Below the pieces are notes generated by a model. It did not search any database and had not been told where the DNA came from. It saw only the letters and a list, made by a program, of their open reading frames with translations. From Hymenobacter sediminicola (GTDB taxonomy: Bacteria > Bacteroidota > Bacteroidia > Cytophagales > Hymenobacteraceae), in assembly GCF_014250515.1 (NCBI RefSeq), contig NZ_CP060202.1:2787001-2851000 (forward strand): a stretch of DNA of 64,000 nt. The letters run 5' to 3'. This document shows, piece by piece, positions 1 through 9,134 of this stretch. The position numbers and the translations under genes were made by a program. Every line of letters starts with the position of its first letter. The stretch's first letter is position 1.

Positions 1-984
1 TGGCGCTGCGGTGTCGTCCGAATCTGCCGGGTCAGCAACCAGCAGCGTTTTGGGTTCGGCTCTATCCACCGCTGCTTCTGGCTGCGCGGCTGGCTCGTGC
101 GCATAGTGCTGGCCTGGGACTACGGCTGCTGGCTGCTCGTCGGGGCTTGCACTGGGGTTAGTGGCCAAAACCGGCTGAGCGGCCGGCTGAAACCGCAGTG
201 CCGCCAACCGGTGACCGGTGAGCAGGCCCGCAATACTGAGGTAGTAAATCAGCACACCCGTAAACAGGTAGTCGTACCAGGACTCATAGTAGCTCAAGGG
301 GCTGATGAAGCTACCAATAAGCCCAAATGCCAGCGTAATGCCCGTGCCCGCCACCACGGCTACCAGCACGTTGCGCAGCCACCGGAGACGGATTTTCTCG
401 GTATCGGAAAAGTTGTCGTTGAGGTAGCGGGCATACGCCCGGTATTCGCGCAGGCTACGCACCGCATACGCCAGCACCGATAGGTAGCCCAGCGCATCGG
501 CTAAGTAATAAATGGGCTGCTGGTCGGCCCAGAAAGCCAGCGGGCCTTTGGTGCCAAAATGTTCCAGCAGTGGTTGATGCTGTATCCCGTGCCACCAGCC
601 AATATCGTAGCCGAACACTAGCAGCCGCCACAGCAGTAGTAGCGCTACCGGCACGAAATGCCAGCCGTGCCTGCGTTCGAGCCGAAACTCCTGGTTGGTA
701 AGACTGCGGAAGTAGAAGTATAGCCCAGGCCCTACGGCCAGCCAGTTGCTGAATGGCCAGTAGAACATAAACGTAGTGCGGGCATCGTGTGAGTCGTACC
801 ACCCTGCAAAGCCCAGCATCCACTGTGCCAGCCGCCCCGCAAACAGCAGCAGCAGCAGGGCCAGCCAGCCATCAGCCGCCGTCCCCTCTCGCCGCCGACG
901 TGCCCATAATACCGCTGCCACCACAATGCCCTGCACGAAAAACGGCAGCAGCCCCCCACTATAGACATTGAAGCCGAACCACAT
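1..984 (-). CDS. AraC-type regulator with N-terminal membrane domain (partial, 3' end outside window)
   Basis: The reading frame is open from an ATG at 984 to the window edge (328 codons) with no stop, so the C-terminus is missing. The visible part has about seven hydrophobic helices, the first starting near residue 10. Conserved-looking segments are GWYDSHD, the GPGLYFYFRSL stretch and NDNFSDTEKIR; these match the membrane half of Bacteroidota AraC-family regulators, whose helix-turn-helix would lie beyond the visible end. After the last helix there is an Ala/Pro/Glu-rich linker (about residues 265-328). Such proteins are thought to sense signals at the membrane and bind DNA with the C-terminal domain. 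The DNA-binding half cannot be seen, so the AraC assignment is an inference from the N-terminus only. It is transcribed in the same direction as the trp operon but separated from it by a strong terminator. Confidence 0.6.
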   Translation of the reverse strand, partial: MWFGFNVYSGGLLPFFVQGIVVAAVLWARRRREGTAADGWLALLLLLFAGRLAQWMLGFAGWYDSHDARTTFMFYWPFSNWLAVGPGLYFYFRSLTNQEFRLERRHGWHFVPVALLLLWRLLVFGYDIGWWHGIQHQPLLEHFGTKGPLAFWADQQPIYYLADALGYLSVLAYAVRSLREYRAYARYLNDNFSDTEKIRLRWLRNVLVAVVAGTGITLAFGLIGSFISPLSYYESWYDYLFTGVLIYYLSIAGLLTGHRLAALRFQPAAQPVLATNPSASPDEQPAAVVPGQHYAHEPAAQPEAAVDRAEPKTLLVADPADSDDTAAP

Positions 985-1021
985 ACCGGCAAGGTAACAG
1001 CCGATTGGCTTTCGACTATAT

Positions 1022-1058
1022 AAAAAACGGCCCCGACTCGGTTAAGTCGGGGCCGTTT
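1022..1058 (-). terminator. Intrinsic terminator of the trp operon
   Basis: A perfect 14-bp stem (AAACGGCCCCGACT and its complement, 6-nt loop) is followed on the minus strand by a run of six T. It lies 55 bp after the stop of the DAHP synthase gene, the last gene of the trp operon, and separates it from the AraC-type gene. Confidence 0.9.
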
Positions 1059-1113
1059 GTAGAAAAGGCAACAGGCTCAGCAACGCTCGATAGTGCGTCT
1101 ACATCCTGAGGGT

Positions 1114-2127
1114 TTATTCCAGCTCTTCCCGCAGCTGATACACTTTCCGCAGACTGCGGATCAGACGGGCCGACTCCTGAAAATTCAGGGTCTGCGCACC
1201 ATCGGAGGCTGCTTCTTCCGGTTTCTCGTGTGCTTCGTAGATGATGCCATCGGCCCCGGCCATCAGTCCGGCCAGAGCCATAGTGGGCACATATTCCCGA
1301 ATACCAATGCCATGCGAAGGATCCACGATGACCGGCAAGTGCGTTTTCTCCTTCAGAATGGGCACCGCGTTCAGGTCGAGAGTGTTGCGCGAAGCCGTTT
1401 CGAAGGTTCGGATGCCTCGCTCGCAGAGAATTAGCTTCTCGTTGCCACCCGAAAACACGTACTCGGCCGAGGACAGCAGTTCTTCGAGTGTACCAGAAAT
1501 GCCCCGCTTAATCATCACCGGCTTGTCTACTCCGCCCAGCGCATCGAGCAGGTTAAAGTTCTGAGTGTTGCGGGCTCCTACCTGAAATACGTCCACGTAA
1601 TCGTGCATTTCCTCCACCTGCGACACTTGCATTACCTCTGTCACGATTTTGATGCCGTGGGCACGAGCCATCTGATGAAACAGCTTCAGCCCGTCCATAC
1701 CCAGGCCCCGGAAAGAGTACGGCGACGAGCGAGGCTTGAACACACCTCCCCGCATGATGCGCACGTCGTTTTCTACGAGGTGCTGCATAATCAGCTCCAT
1801 CTGGGCTTCGCTCTCGATGCTGCAGGGTCCGGCCGCCAACGTAAGGCTGCCCTCCCCGATACACACTCCGTCGCCGAGGTCGAGGACGGTGGGCCGCACG
1901 CGCCACTTGCGGCTCACCAGCTTGTAGTCGTCCGAAACGCGGTGAATGTCCAGAATACCAGGTAGCTGCCCAATGGTACGCAGGTCGATATCTGCTTTGC
2001 CAATGGCCACCAGATAATGTGCCCGCTGGGTTTTCACCTCTGTGGCTTTGTATTTAAGGTCGTTGATGCGGGCCAGAATATCAGCCTTGGCGGCTTCTGA
2101 AATGGCGGGCTCGAGTTGAATGATCAT
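1114..2127 (-). CDS. aroF: 3-deoxy-7-phosphoheptulonate (DAHP) synthase, type I-beta
   Basis: Catalyses the first step of the shikimate pathway, condensing phosphoenolpyruvate and erythrose 4-phosphate to DAHP in the cytoplasm. Residues 1-75 look like the small ferredoxin-like regulatory domain found before the barrel in Thermotoga-type enzymes. The TIM-barrel motifs follow: GPCSIE (100-105, with metal-binding Cys102), KPRSSPYSF (131-139), QVGARNTQNF and DPSHGIG. At 337 residues the length fits a type I-beta enzyme. No chorismate mutase domain is fused to it. It is the last gene of the trp operon, 54 bp after trpA, so precursor supply is probably coordinated with Trp synthesis. The symbol follows common annotation; aroG or aroA would be equally usual. 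Confidence 0.93.
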   Translation of the reverse strand: MIIQLEPAISEAAKADILARINDLKYKATEVKTQRAHYLVAIGKADIDLRTIGQLPGILDIHRVSDDYKLVSRKWRVRPTVLDLGDGVCIGEGSLTLAAGPCSIESEAQMELIMQHLVENDVRIMRGGVFKPRSSPYSFRGLGMDGLKLFHQMARAHGIKIVTEVMQVSQVEEMHDYVDVFQVGARNTQNFNLLDALGGVDKPVMIKRGISGTLEELLSSAEYVFSGGNEKLILCERGIRTFETASRNTLDLNAVPILKEKTHLPVIVDPSHGIGIREYVPTMALAGLMAGADGIIYEAHEKPEEAASDGAQTLNFQESARLIRSLRKVYQLREELE

Positions 2128-2181
2128 ACTGGAAAGAGAAATAGGGAATCTGGCCTGCGGTGCATTACTACTACCGCAGGC

Positions 2182-2961
2182 TTAGGCTACTACTGACTGC
2201 ACGAACCGTTGGGCCGCGGCCGGAACATCTTCTACCCCATCGAGGGCACGAATGAAAGCGGAGCCGATAATGGCACCTTCGGCGTAGCGGCAGGCATGCT
2301 GGAAAGAGGCTTTGTCGCCGATGCCGAACCCGATAAGGCGAGGGTTACGCAGCTTCATGTCCTCGATGCGCTGAAAATATGCGTCCTGCACGCCAGCTGC
2401 TTGCGTGTTGGCGCCGCCCGTGGTGCCAGGGCCCGACACGAGGTACAGAAACGAATCGGTTAGCTCATCGATGCGGCGAATACGTTCGGGCGCCGTTTGG
2501 GGTGTAATGAGAAACACCGGCCGCAGGTTGTGGCGCCGAAATACGTCCTGGTATTCCTGCACATAGTCATCCAGGGGCAAATCGGGCAGAATTACCCCGT
2601 CCACGCCAGCGGCGGCGGCTTCACGGCAGAAATTTTCCACTCCAAACTGCATCACCGGATTCAGATAGCCCATCAGCAGAATGGGCGTATCCGGCACCGA
2701 CTCGCGGATACCCTGCAACTGGCTGAACAGCACCCGCATATTCATGCCATTGTGCAGCGCCGCCGTGCTGCTGGCCTGAATCACCGGGCCATCCGCCAAT
2801 GGGTCAGAGAATGGCATCCCGATTTCAATGAGGTCGGCGCCAGCGGTAGCCAGAGCCTGTAGCAGCGGCACAGTATCGTGCAGGCGCGGGTAACCGGCCG
2901 TAAAGTAAATATTGAGCAGGCCTTTCTGCTTTTTTTGGAAGGCACTTTTGATTCGGTTCAT
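2182..2961 (-). CDS. trpA: Tryptophan synthase alpha subunit
   Basis: Cleaves indole-3-glycerol phosphate to indole and glyceraldehyde 3-phosphate; indole is channelled to TrpB in the alpha2-beta2 complex. The 259-residue TIM barrel carries FTAGYP (20-25) and the signature IEIGMPFSDPLADGP, which places the catalytic pair at Glu46 and Asp57 (Glu49/Asp60 in the Salmonella enzyme). The phosphate-binding glycine motifs (SGPGTTGG, GFGIG) are present. It starts 43 bp after the trpB stop and precedes the DAHP synthase gene. Confidence 0.97.
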   Translation of the reverse strand: MNRIKSAFQKKQKGLLNIYFTAGYPRLHDTVPLLQALATAGADLIEIGMPFSDPLADGPVIQASSTAALHNGMNMRVLFSQLQGIRESVPDTPILLMGYLNPVMQFGVENFCREAAAAGVDGVILPDLPLDDYVQEYQDVFRRHNLRPVFLITPQTAPERIRRIDELTDSFLYLVSGPGTTGGANTQAAGVQDAYFQRIEDMKLRNPRLIGFGIGDKASFQHACRYAEGAIIGSAFIRALDGVEDVPAAAQRFVQSVVA

Positions 2962-3004
2962 TGTGTTGTTCCGGTCTTCTGGGTTGAGCAGCTGATAGGG
3001 GGCG

Positions 3005-4201
3005 TTACATGATAGTGTCGGCGTACTTGATGTACGTTTCCAAGTCTTTGTCGCCGCGGCCCGAAAGATTGATAACTACTACCTCTTCAGGCCCAGCTCC
3101 CAGCTGGCCGATGGCAGCCAGCGCGTGCGCCGTCTCCAGTGCCGGAATAATGCCCTCCAATCGGCTGCACTCCGATACCGCCTTCAGCGCCGGCTCATCC
3201 TCAATGCTGATGAAACGCGCCCGGCCCGATTCTGCCAGAAACGCATGCAGCGGCCCGATACCAGGGTAGTCGAGCCCCGCCGACAGCGAGTAGGGTTCTG
3301 TAATCTGGCCGTCTTCGTCCTGCATGAGCAGGGTGCGTGAGCCATGAATGATGCCCGGCTTGCCCAGTACTGAGGTAGCTGCCGAGTGCCCGGAGTGAAT
3401 ACCGTGCCCGGCGGCCTCTACCGCCACCAGCTGCACCGACGGCTCCTCCAGAAAATGGTAGAACGCGCCGGCCGCATTGGAACCACCGCCTACACAGGCC
3501 ACCACATAGTTAGGCAGCTCCGAGCCCGTTTTTTCCAGCAGTTGCTTGCGCATTTCCTCACTGATAACGGCTTGTAGCCGCGCCACAAGGTCAGGGTACG
3601 GATGCGGCCCAACTACCGAGCCGATGATGTAGTGCGTGTCAACCGGGTTGGAAATCCAGTCCCGGATGGCTTCGTTGGTAGCGTCCTTCAGCGTGCGGCT
3701 GCCACTCATGGCGGCGCGCACTTCGGCTCCTAGCAGCCGCATCCGGTACACGTTGGGCTTCTGGCGCTCCATGTCTATTTCGCCCATGTACACAATGCAC
3801 TCCATGCCCATCAGGGCGCAAACCGTGGCTGTGGCTACTCCGTGCTGGCCGGCGCCGGTTTCCGCAATGATGCGGGTTTTGCCCAGCCGCTTGGCCAGCA
3901 GAATCTGCCCTACCGTGTTGTTTATCTTGTGGGCGCCCGTGTGGCATAGGTCTTCGCGCTTGAGAAAAATCCGGGTGTTGTACTTCTCAGAAAGACGCTT
4001 GGCCTCAAACAGGGGCGTGGGCCGGCCGACATAGTCGCGGAGCAACTGCTGGTATTCGCGTTGAAACTCCGGGTCAGCGAAGATAGTCAGGTAGTTGTCG
4101 CGCAGCTCTTCCACGTTGGGGTAGAGCATTTCGGGGATGAAAGCGCCGCCAAACTGACCGTAGTAGCCGCGTTCCGTGGGGTGTTGGTACGTAGGATTCA
4201 T
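3005..4201 (-). CDS. trpB: Tryptophan synthase beta subunit
   Basis: PLP enzyme that condenses indole with L-serine to give tryptophan. The 398-residue protein has the PLP-lysine motif HKINNTVGQ with Lys92, the AETGAGQHG segment and the glycine-rich phosphate-binding loop VGGGSNA. Its length and the N-terminal start ([13 protein letters not shown] near residues 12-24) match TrpB1, the partner of TrpA. It lies between trpF and trpA. The 82-bp gap to trpF holds no recognisable feature. Confidence 0.98.
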   Translation of the reverse strand: MNPTYQHPTERGYYGQFGGAFIPEMLYPNVEELRDNYLTIFADPEFQREYQQLLRDYVGRPTPLFEAKRLSEKYNTRIFLKREDLCHTGAHKINNTVGQILLAKRLGKTRIIAETGAGQHGVATATVCALMGMECIVYMGEIDMERQKPNVYRMRLLGAEVRAAMSGSRTLKDATNEAIRDWISNPVDTHYIIGSVVGPHPYPDLVARLQAVISEEMRKQLLEKTGSELPNYVVACVGGGSNAAGAFYHFLEEPSVQLVAVEAAGHGIHSGHSAATSVLGKPGIIHGSRTLLMQDEDGQITEPYSLSAGLDYPGIGPLHAFLAESGRARFISIEDEPALKAVSECSRLEGIIPALETAHALAAIGQLGAGPEEVVVINLSGRGDKDLETYIKYADTIM

Positions 4202-4283
4202 GTGTTAATGGATTTGAGAGTGGCCAATGCAGCGCTTATATCAGTTGCCGCAAGCACACGGCAACGCACTGTAGTACACCACG

Positions 4284-4949
4284 TCAGGCTCGCAATTCAG
4301 TAAACATTTGCGCCAGCAGTTCTGGATCTTTCACGCCGGGCGCCGTTTCGAAACGGCTGTTCAGGTCCAGCGCAAACAGGCCAGGCACATGCAGGCTTCG
4401 GAGCGTGGCAGCCTGCGCCAAGTCCAGGCCCCCGGCCAGAAAGTAGGGCACCGCCAAAGGATAGGCTGCCAGCACGTTCCAGTCGAAGGCTGTGCCGTTG
4501 CCGCCGGGTTGCGGGCCTATGGTATCGAAGAGAAAGTAATCTACTTGCCCTACGTAGGGCAGCAGCTGCGCGAAGTCGAACGTCTCTCCTACTCCGAAGG
4601 CCTTGATAACCGGGATACCTACCGCCTGAAGCTCAGCGCACTGCACCGGACTTTCGTGGCCATGCAACTGCACCAACTCCAGCCCAAATGCTGCAACCTG
4701 CTCCTGTATCTGCGCATTCGGCGCATCTACGAACACACCTACTTTACGGATGGAAGCCGGCAGATCTAGCAGGGCCGCTCGGCTCAGCTTCTCTCCCACG
4801 TAGCGGCTGGATTTCGGGTAAAAAATGAAGCCCAGGAAATCAGGCTGCAGAGCCGCTACAGCTGCCAGGTTGTCGGGCTGCGTCATGCCACACACCTTGA
4901 TATGAGGTACGGCGGCACTGGCAGAAACGTGGAGACCTGTGACGGACAT
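4284..4949 (-). CDS. trpF: Phosphoribosylanthranilate isomerase
   Basis: Converts N-(5'-phosphoribosyl)-anthranilate to CdRP in tryptophan synthesis. The 221-residue protein carries the family motif IKVCGMT with catalytic Cys20, a GVFVDAP strand, LVQLHG, and the acidic catalytic residue in FLFDTIG. The first 15 residues (Ser/Ala-rich) precede the usual family start, but the ATG at 4949 lies only 12 bp after the trpC stop, which supports it. Confidence 0.95.
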   Translation of the reverse strand: MSVTGLHVSASAAVPHIKVCGMTQPDNLAAVAALQPDFLGFIFYPKSSRYVGEKLSRAALLDLPASIRKVGVFVDAPNAQIQEQVAAFGLELVQLHGHESPVQCAELQAVGIPVIKAFGVGETFDFAQLLPYVGQVDYFLFDTIGPQPGGNGTAFDWNVLAAYPLAVPYFLAGGLDLAQAATLRSLHVPGLFALDLNSRFETAPGVKDPELLAQMFTELRA

Positions 4950-4961
4950 AGCGGCAAGTAG

Positions 4962-5801
4962 TTAAATCAGGGTGAAGGCCTCCGTAGTGCGGAGCTGCTG
5001 CACCAGCGCAGCGCAGGCTTTTTCGGGGCGGCTGTGGCGCATGAAGGTTTCGCCGATGAGAAAACCTCGGTAGCCAACGGCCCGCAGCGCCTCGATTTCA
5101 GCTGCCGAGCTCAGGCCACTTTCCGTAACTTTCACATACGCCGCCGGAATGCGCTGAGCCAGCTCGCCGGAAGTATCGAGGCGGACGCTGAAGTCGTGAA
5201 GGTTGCGGTTGTTGACGCCCACCAGAGTCACGGCATCGGGGTGAAGGGTATTTTCCAGTTCTTCGGCGCTATGGATTTCGAGCAGCACTTCCAGCCCCAG
5301 GCTCTTGGCGAAACGCCCCAGTTGCAGCACTTCTTCTGGCATCAGCGCGGCCGCAATAAGCAACACGGCATCGGCTCCAATACTCTTGGCCTCCAGAATC
5401 TGGTATTCGTCTATAACAAAATCTTTGCGCAGAATGGGGCAAAAGTTGTAGCGCCGTGCCGTGGTGAGGTCCTCGTTTTTGCCGCCGAAAAACTCCGTAT
5501 CGGTCAGGATAGAAAGTGCCGAGGCGCCGGCCTGCATGTAGCCCAGCGTGGTACGCTCGACGGGTGCGTGCGGGTTAATAAAGCCCTTGCTCGGCGACTT
5601 GCGCTTGAACTCGGCAATGATGCCGCTCAAATCGTCGCGGAGCAGGTAGTGGCTCAGGCTGAGCGGCTGGGCATCCATATACAGGCTCTGTTCCAGCCGT
5701 TTGGCAGGCACTAGGCTCTGGCGCTCAGATACTTCTTGGCGCTTATGGGCAATGATTTTATCTAGAATTGTCATAGTCGAAAAAGATGTGGTGGCGTTCA
5801 T
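4962..5801 (-). CDS. trpC: Indole-3-glycerol phosphate synthase
   Basis: Closes the indole ring from CdRP with loss of CO2. The 279-residue TIM barrel has FKRKSPSKG, the lysine in LRKDFVIDEYQI, LLIAAAL, LVGVNNRNL and TESGL, all typical of TrpC. The family normally begins at MTILDKIIAHK, which is codon 10 here (ATG at 5774); the ATG at 5801 is also possible, 13 bp after trpD. It is monofunctional, with no fusion to TrpF, which is the next gene. Confidence 0.96.
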   Translation of the reverse strand: MNATTSFSTMTILDKIIAHKRQEVSERQSLVPAKRLEQSLYMDAQPLSLSHYLLRDDLSGIIAEFKRKSPSKGFINPHAPVERTTLGYMQAGASALSILTDTEFFGGKNEDLTTARRYNFCPILRKDFVIDEYQILEAKSIGADAVLLIAAALMPEEVLQLGRFAKSLGLEVLLEIHSAEELENTLHPDAVTLVGVNNRNLHDFSVRLDTSGELAQRIPAAYVKVTESGLSSAAEIEALRAVGYRGFLIGETFMRHSRPEKACAALVQQLRTTEAFTLI

Positions 5802-5814
5802 GCGCGAATCCTGA

Positions 5815-6807
5815 TTACTGCAACGCTACCAGTTGCCGTAGCGCCTGCCTGGCCCGGCCCGAGTCCAGTGACTCTTGCGCGGTGGCTAGTGCATCTCTCA
5901 AACCCAACTGCGGCTCCAGGCACCGAATGGCCAGCGCCGCATTAGCCGTCACAACGTCGCGCTGGGCACGGGTGGCGCGGCCCTCCAGCACGTCTACGAA
6001 AAGCCGGGCCGACTCGGCGGGGGTGCGGCCGCCCGCCAGCTCGGCGGGCTGCTTGGCGGCCAGCCCGAAGTCGGTAGCTGTCAGCAGCTGCTCGCCGGCT
6101 ATGGTAGCCAGCTTAGCCGCACCGGTCAGCGAAAGTTCATCGTAGCCATCCAGCGCATGCACCACGGCATAGCAGGTATCGGTTTGCTGCAGTAGATACT
6201 GGTAGAGGCGCAGCAGCTCCAGGCTGAACGTGCCGGCTACTTGGTAGCGCGGCCGGGCCGGATTGACGAGCGGACCCAGAATATTAAAGAACGTGCGGAC
6301 GCCTAACTCCCGCCGAACCGGGCCAGCATGGCGCATAGCCGGATGGAACGAAGGCGCATGCAGAAAACAAATATTGGCGTGCTCCAACTGCCGCTTGAGC
6401 AAGTCATTACTCGCTCCAAACGCTACACCCAACTGCGCCAGCACATCCGACGAGCCACACACCGATGACACGCCAATATTGCCATGCTTCGTGACTTTGT
6501 ACCCCGCCCCTGCCACTACAAAGCAAGCCAACGTACTGATGTTGAGCGTGTCCTTGCCGTCGCCGCCGGTACCTACTATATCTACTGTTTCGCGTGTGCC
6601 TAGTTCCGGGTCGCGGCTGAGGCTGAGCAGCGCCTCGCGGAAGCCAGCCAACTCTGGCACCGAGATGGGGCGCATGCGGTACACGGTCATGAAGGCGGCC
6701 ATTTCCGACGCGTTGGCCTCGCCCTGCCCAATGCGCAGCATGGCCTCTCGGGCTTCGGCGTGCGTTAGGATCTGCTGGTTGAAAAGCTGATTGAGAAGGT
6801 GTTTCAA
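5815..6807 (-). CDS. trpD: Anthranilate phosphoribosyltransferase
   Basis: Transfers the phosphoribosyl group of PRPP to anthranilate. The PRPP-binding motif GTGGDGKDTLNIST is near residues 80-93, with KHGNIGVSSVCGSSD after it and NILGPLVNPA in the middle, as in TrpD. Length is 330 residues, normal for a stand-alone enzyme. It sits between trpG and trpC; the 84 bp before its start show no clear regulatory element. Confidence 0.96.
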   Translation of the reverse strand: MKHLLNQLFNQQILTHAEAREAMLRIGQGEANASEMAAFMTVYRMRPISVPELAGFREALLSLSRDPELGTRETVDIVGTGGDGKDTLNISTLACFVVAGAGYKVTKHGNIGVSSVCGSSDVLAQLGVAFGASNDLLKRQLEHANICFLHAPSFHPAMRHAGPVRRELGVRTFFNILGPLVNPARPRYQVAGTFSLELLRLYQYLLQQTDTCYAVVHALDGYDELSLTGAAKLATIAGEQLLTATDFGLAAKQPAELAGGRTPAESARLFVDVLEGRATRAQRDVVTANAALAIRCLEPQLGLRDALATAQESLDSGRARQALRQLVALQ

Positions 6808-6891
6808 AACTGTTTCTATTGCTACTTGGGTGCCTATAACCGACTGTCGTTCTTTATAAGTGGAGGCTGAAGAATTCCTCCCTCAGGGCCA

Positions 6892-7458
6892 CTAGCTGAG
6901 CCAGTTGCGGAGCATCTGGTGGCCGTGCTCCGTCAGAATAGACTCTGGATGAAACTGCACGCCACGCACATTATAGTGGCGGTGGCGGAAGGCCAGCACC
7001 TGGCCATTTACGTCTAGCGCTGTCACTTCCAGCTCTGCCGGCACCGACTCGGGGCATACGCTCCAAGAATGGTAGCGCCCTACTTTAAACTGCTGGGGCA
7101 AGCCTTCGAACAGCAGGTCGTCGGCCACCACATGAGCGTCAGTAGCAATGCCGTGGAGCACATCGGGCAGGTTATACAGTTCGCCACCGAAGCTTTCAGC
7201 CAACCCCTGATGGCCCAGACACACCCCTAATATGCGCTTGGTACTGGCATAGCGCCGGATAATTGTGGGCATCAATCCGGCCTCCGATGGCAGCCCCGGC
7301 CCCGGCGACAAAAGCACTGCATCGTAAGCTTCTACATCTTCCAGTGTCAGCTTGTCGTTGCGGATTACCGTCACCTTATCGGTATGCCCCAACTCGCGCA
7401 GTACCTGCACCAAGTTGTAGGTAAACGAATCGTAATTGTCGAGAACGAGAATTTTCAT
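6892..7458 (-). CDS. trpG: Anthranilate synthase component II (glutamine amidotransferase)
   Basis: Provides ammonia from glutamine to TrpE. The class I amidotransferase motifs are DNYDSFTYNL at the N-terminus, SPGPG, the nucleophile in GVCLGHQ (Cys80 counted from this start) and the FHPES segment carrying the His-Glu dyad. The start chosen is the ATG at 7458 (MKILVLDNYDSF), which matches the family; another in-frame ATG lies four codons upstream at 7470. As a stand-alone subunit it could also serve p-aminobenzoate synthesis, but its position next to trpE argues for tryptophan. Confidence 0.95.
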   Translation of the reverse strand: MKILVLDNYDSFTYNLVQVLRELGHTDKVTVIRNDKLTLEDVEAYDAVLLSPGPGLPSEAGLMPTIIRRYASTKRILGVCLGHQGLAESFGGELYNLPDVLHGIATDAHVVADDLLFEGLPQQFKVGRYHSWSVCPESVPAELEVTALDVNGQVLAFRHRHYNVRGVQFHPESILTEHGHQMLRNWLS

Positions 7459-7497
7459 GGCAGAGGTCATTAGTCAGCGGTTCAAGTCCAGCAGCTA

Positions 7498-8913
7498 CTA
7501 CACTTGTTCTGCCTCTTTCAGGGCGCGGCGCAGAGCAGCCAGCTTGTGGTGCACTTCCTGCAACTCGGAGTTGATGTCGGAAGCGGCCACCACGCCTGCG
7601 CCGGCCTGGAAGTAAAGCTGCCCGGCGGTGCTCAGAAACGAGCGAATCATGATGGCGTGGTTGAAGTCGCCGTTGAAGCCCAGGTGCCCGATGGCTCCGC
7701 CGTAGTACCCGCGGGCTGTTGGTTCCAGCGCATCAATGAGCTGCATGGCACGGTGCTTTGGCGCACCGGAAAGCGTACCGGCCGGAAACGTATCGGCCAC
7801 CACCTGCAGCGGACTGGCCTGCGGGCTGAGCGTGGCGTTTACCTCGCTCACCAGATGAATGACATGCGAGAAAAACTGGATTTCGCGGAAGGTTTTTACG
7901 CGCACATTGTCGCCGTGCCGGGCCAAATCGTTGCGGGCCAAGTCTACCAGCATGGTGTGCTCGGCATTTTCCTTGGGGTCGTCGGCCAGTTTTTGAGCCA
8001 GCGCAGCATCTTCGGCATCGTGGCCGGTGCGGCGGAAAGTACCTGCAATAGGAAAAAGGCTGGCTTCGCGCCCTTTAATAAGCAGTTGCGTTTCGGGTGA
8101 AGACCCGAAGATTTTGAAGTTGCCGTAGTCGAAGTAGAACAGATACGGCGATGGGTTGATGGAGCGCAGCGCCCGATACACGTTGAACTCGTCGCCCAGA
8201 AAGCCCTGCTGGAAGCGCCGCGACAATACAATCTGGAACACGTCGCCGCGGTGGCAGTGCTGCTGGCCGGCCGCCAGTATCCGCAGAAATTCCGCATCGG
8301 TTTGGTTGGTCTGCTCCTCGCCGGCCAACTCGAAGCTATAGTCAGGCAACGAAGGGTTGCGGATGAGGTGGGCAAGACGCGTCAGGCCATCCTCGTCCAG
8401 TTCCTCGCCGACCAGCGTGTGCTCAAACACGTACAGCTCGTTGCGGAAGTGGTTGAGGGCAATAACGTAGCGGTACGTTCCGTACAGAATGTCCGGAATT
8501 TGGCCCGCCGGCTGTTTCTCCGGGTTCAGAGCTACGTCCTCGAAATACTGTACGCCCTCGTAGCCGATATATCCAAACAGGCCCCCGGTAATGAAATCGA
8601 AGCCGGTTTCTGTGGTCTGAAAGCTATTGGCGAATTCCTGCAGCCGGCTCAGGGCGGTGCCCGGCTCAGTAAGGATTTCCTTCGTCGTGGTGTCGTCGGG
8701 CAGGGTGAGTGTCAACTCGCTGCCGTGTAGCTCAAACCGTGCAAGTGGGTCGAAAGCGAGGTAGCTGAAAGCGTTCTGCTGCCCGTGGTAGTCGGAGCTT
8801 TCCAGTAGCAGGCAGTTGGGGTACCGGTCGCGCAGCCGCAGGTAAAGGCCAACGGGAGTCACGGTGTCGGCCAGCACGCGCAGATGGCGGGTATGAAGCT
8901 GGAATGATTGCAT
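7498..8913 (-). CDS. trpE: Anthranilate synthase component I
   Basis: Converts chorismate to anthranilate and is the committed step to tryptophan. The N-terminal domain contains LLESS, corresponding to the LLES motif that binds feedback-inhibiting tryptophan. The chorismate-binding domain shows PSPYLFYF, GSSPETQL, GTFRRTG, LVDLARNDLAR and PAGTLSGAPKHRAMQLI. The start at 8913 (MQSFQLHTRHLRV) fits the family; an in-frame ATG at 8946 would add 11 residues and come closer to the attenuator. It is the first large gene of the operon and lies directly behind the leader peptide and terminator, so its expression should fall when charged tRNA-Trp is plentiful. Confidence 0.96.
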   Translation of the reverse strand: MQSFQLHTRHLRVLADTVTPVGLYLRLRDRYPNCLLLESSDYHGQQNAFSYLAFDPLARFELHGSELTLTLPDDTTTKEILTEPGTALSRLQEFANSFQTTETGFDFITGGLFGYIGYEGVQYFEDVALNPEKQPAGQIPDILYGTYRYVIALNHFRNELYVFEHTLVGEELDEDGLTRLAHLIRNPSLPDYSFELAGEEQTNQTDAEFLRILAAGQQHCHRGDVFQIVLSRRFQQGFLGDEFNVYRALRSINPSPYLFYFDYGNFKIFGSSPETQLLIKGREASLFPIAGTFRRTGHDAEDAALAQKLADDPKENAEHTMLVDLARNDLARHGDNVRVKTFREIQFFSHVIHLVSEVNATLSPQASPLQVVADTFPAGTLSGAPKHRAMQLIDALEPTARGYYGGAIGHLGFNGDFNHAIMIRSFLSTAGQLYFQAGAGVVAASDINSELQEVHHKLAALRRALKEAEQV

Positions 8914-8961
8914 AAGTGGGCTGCTGATATGTGGAAACCAAAGCACGCAGCGCCGGGAAAT

Positions 8962-8987
8962 AAAAAAGCCCGGCGAGGTGGCCGGGC
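8962..8987 (-). terminator. trp attenuator (intrinsic terminator before trpE)
   Basis: On the minus strand GCCCGGC pairs with GCCGGGC across a 6-nt loop and is followed by six T (8967-8962). It lies between the trpL stop codon and trpE, where a terminator would block the operon unless regulated. Its 5' arm can pair with six bases, one mismatch apart, of a leader segment at 9046-9052 (GGACGGG); this is a possible antiterminator, not verified by folding. Confidence 0.85.
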
Positions 8988-9025
8988 GTTCTGTTGAGTC
9001 AGTGCGAAGAAGGAATTTCGATGCT

Positions 9026-9103
9026 TCAGCGCACGCACAGGTTGTCCCGTCCGGATTCTCCGTAAGGCCACCACCATGCTTGCTGCGTCATCGAAAAAAT
9101 CAT
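9026..9103 (-). CDS. trpL: trp operon leader peptide with three consecutive Trp codons
   Basis: A 25-codon frame on the minus strand from ATG at 9103 to TGA at 9026. It reads MIFSMTQQAWWWPYG and then a 10-residue tail. Trp codons at residues 10-12 (9076-9068) are adjacent, which is very unlikely by chance and is the hallmark of ribosome-mediated attenuation. A TAnnTTTG promoter element ends about 31 nt upstream and the attenuator hairpin starts 38 nt after the stop. Bases 9089-9096 (TTTCGATG), around codons 3-5, are perfectly complementary to 9016-9023, just after the stop, so an alternative hairpin enclosing the Trp codons is possible. A second ATG (9091) could be used. Function is inferred from layout and no experiment is implied. 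Confidence 0.88.
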   Translation of the reverse strand: MIFSMTQQAWWWPYGESGRDNLCVR

Positions 9104-9134
9104 TGCCAGAGTCTTATTGAGGCGTTGAACGACA

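Noticed and set aside
97..483. Plus-strand frame of 128 codons
   Set aside because: Antisense to the membrane regulator, whose minus-strand frame has hydrophobic helices and family motifs.
455..992. Minus-strand frames of 122 and 86 codons
   Set aside because: They are out of frame with the AraC-type membrane protein and have Cys/Arg/Trp-rich composition typical of shadows.
9066..9072. Pairing of Trp-codon bases GGTGGCC with GGCCACC in the attenuator
   Set aside because: A perfect 7-bp match, but a ribosome stalled on the Trp codons would cover it, so it cannot be the stalling-dependent antiterminator; kept only as a note.
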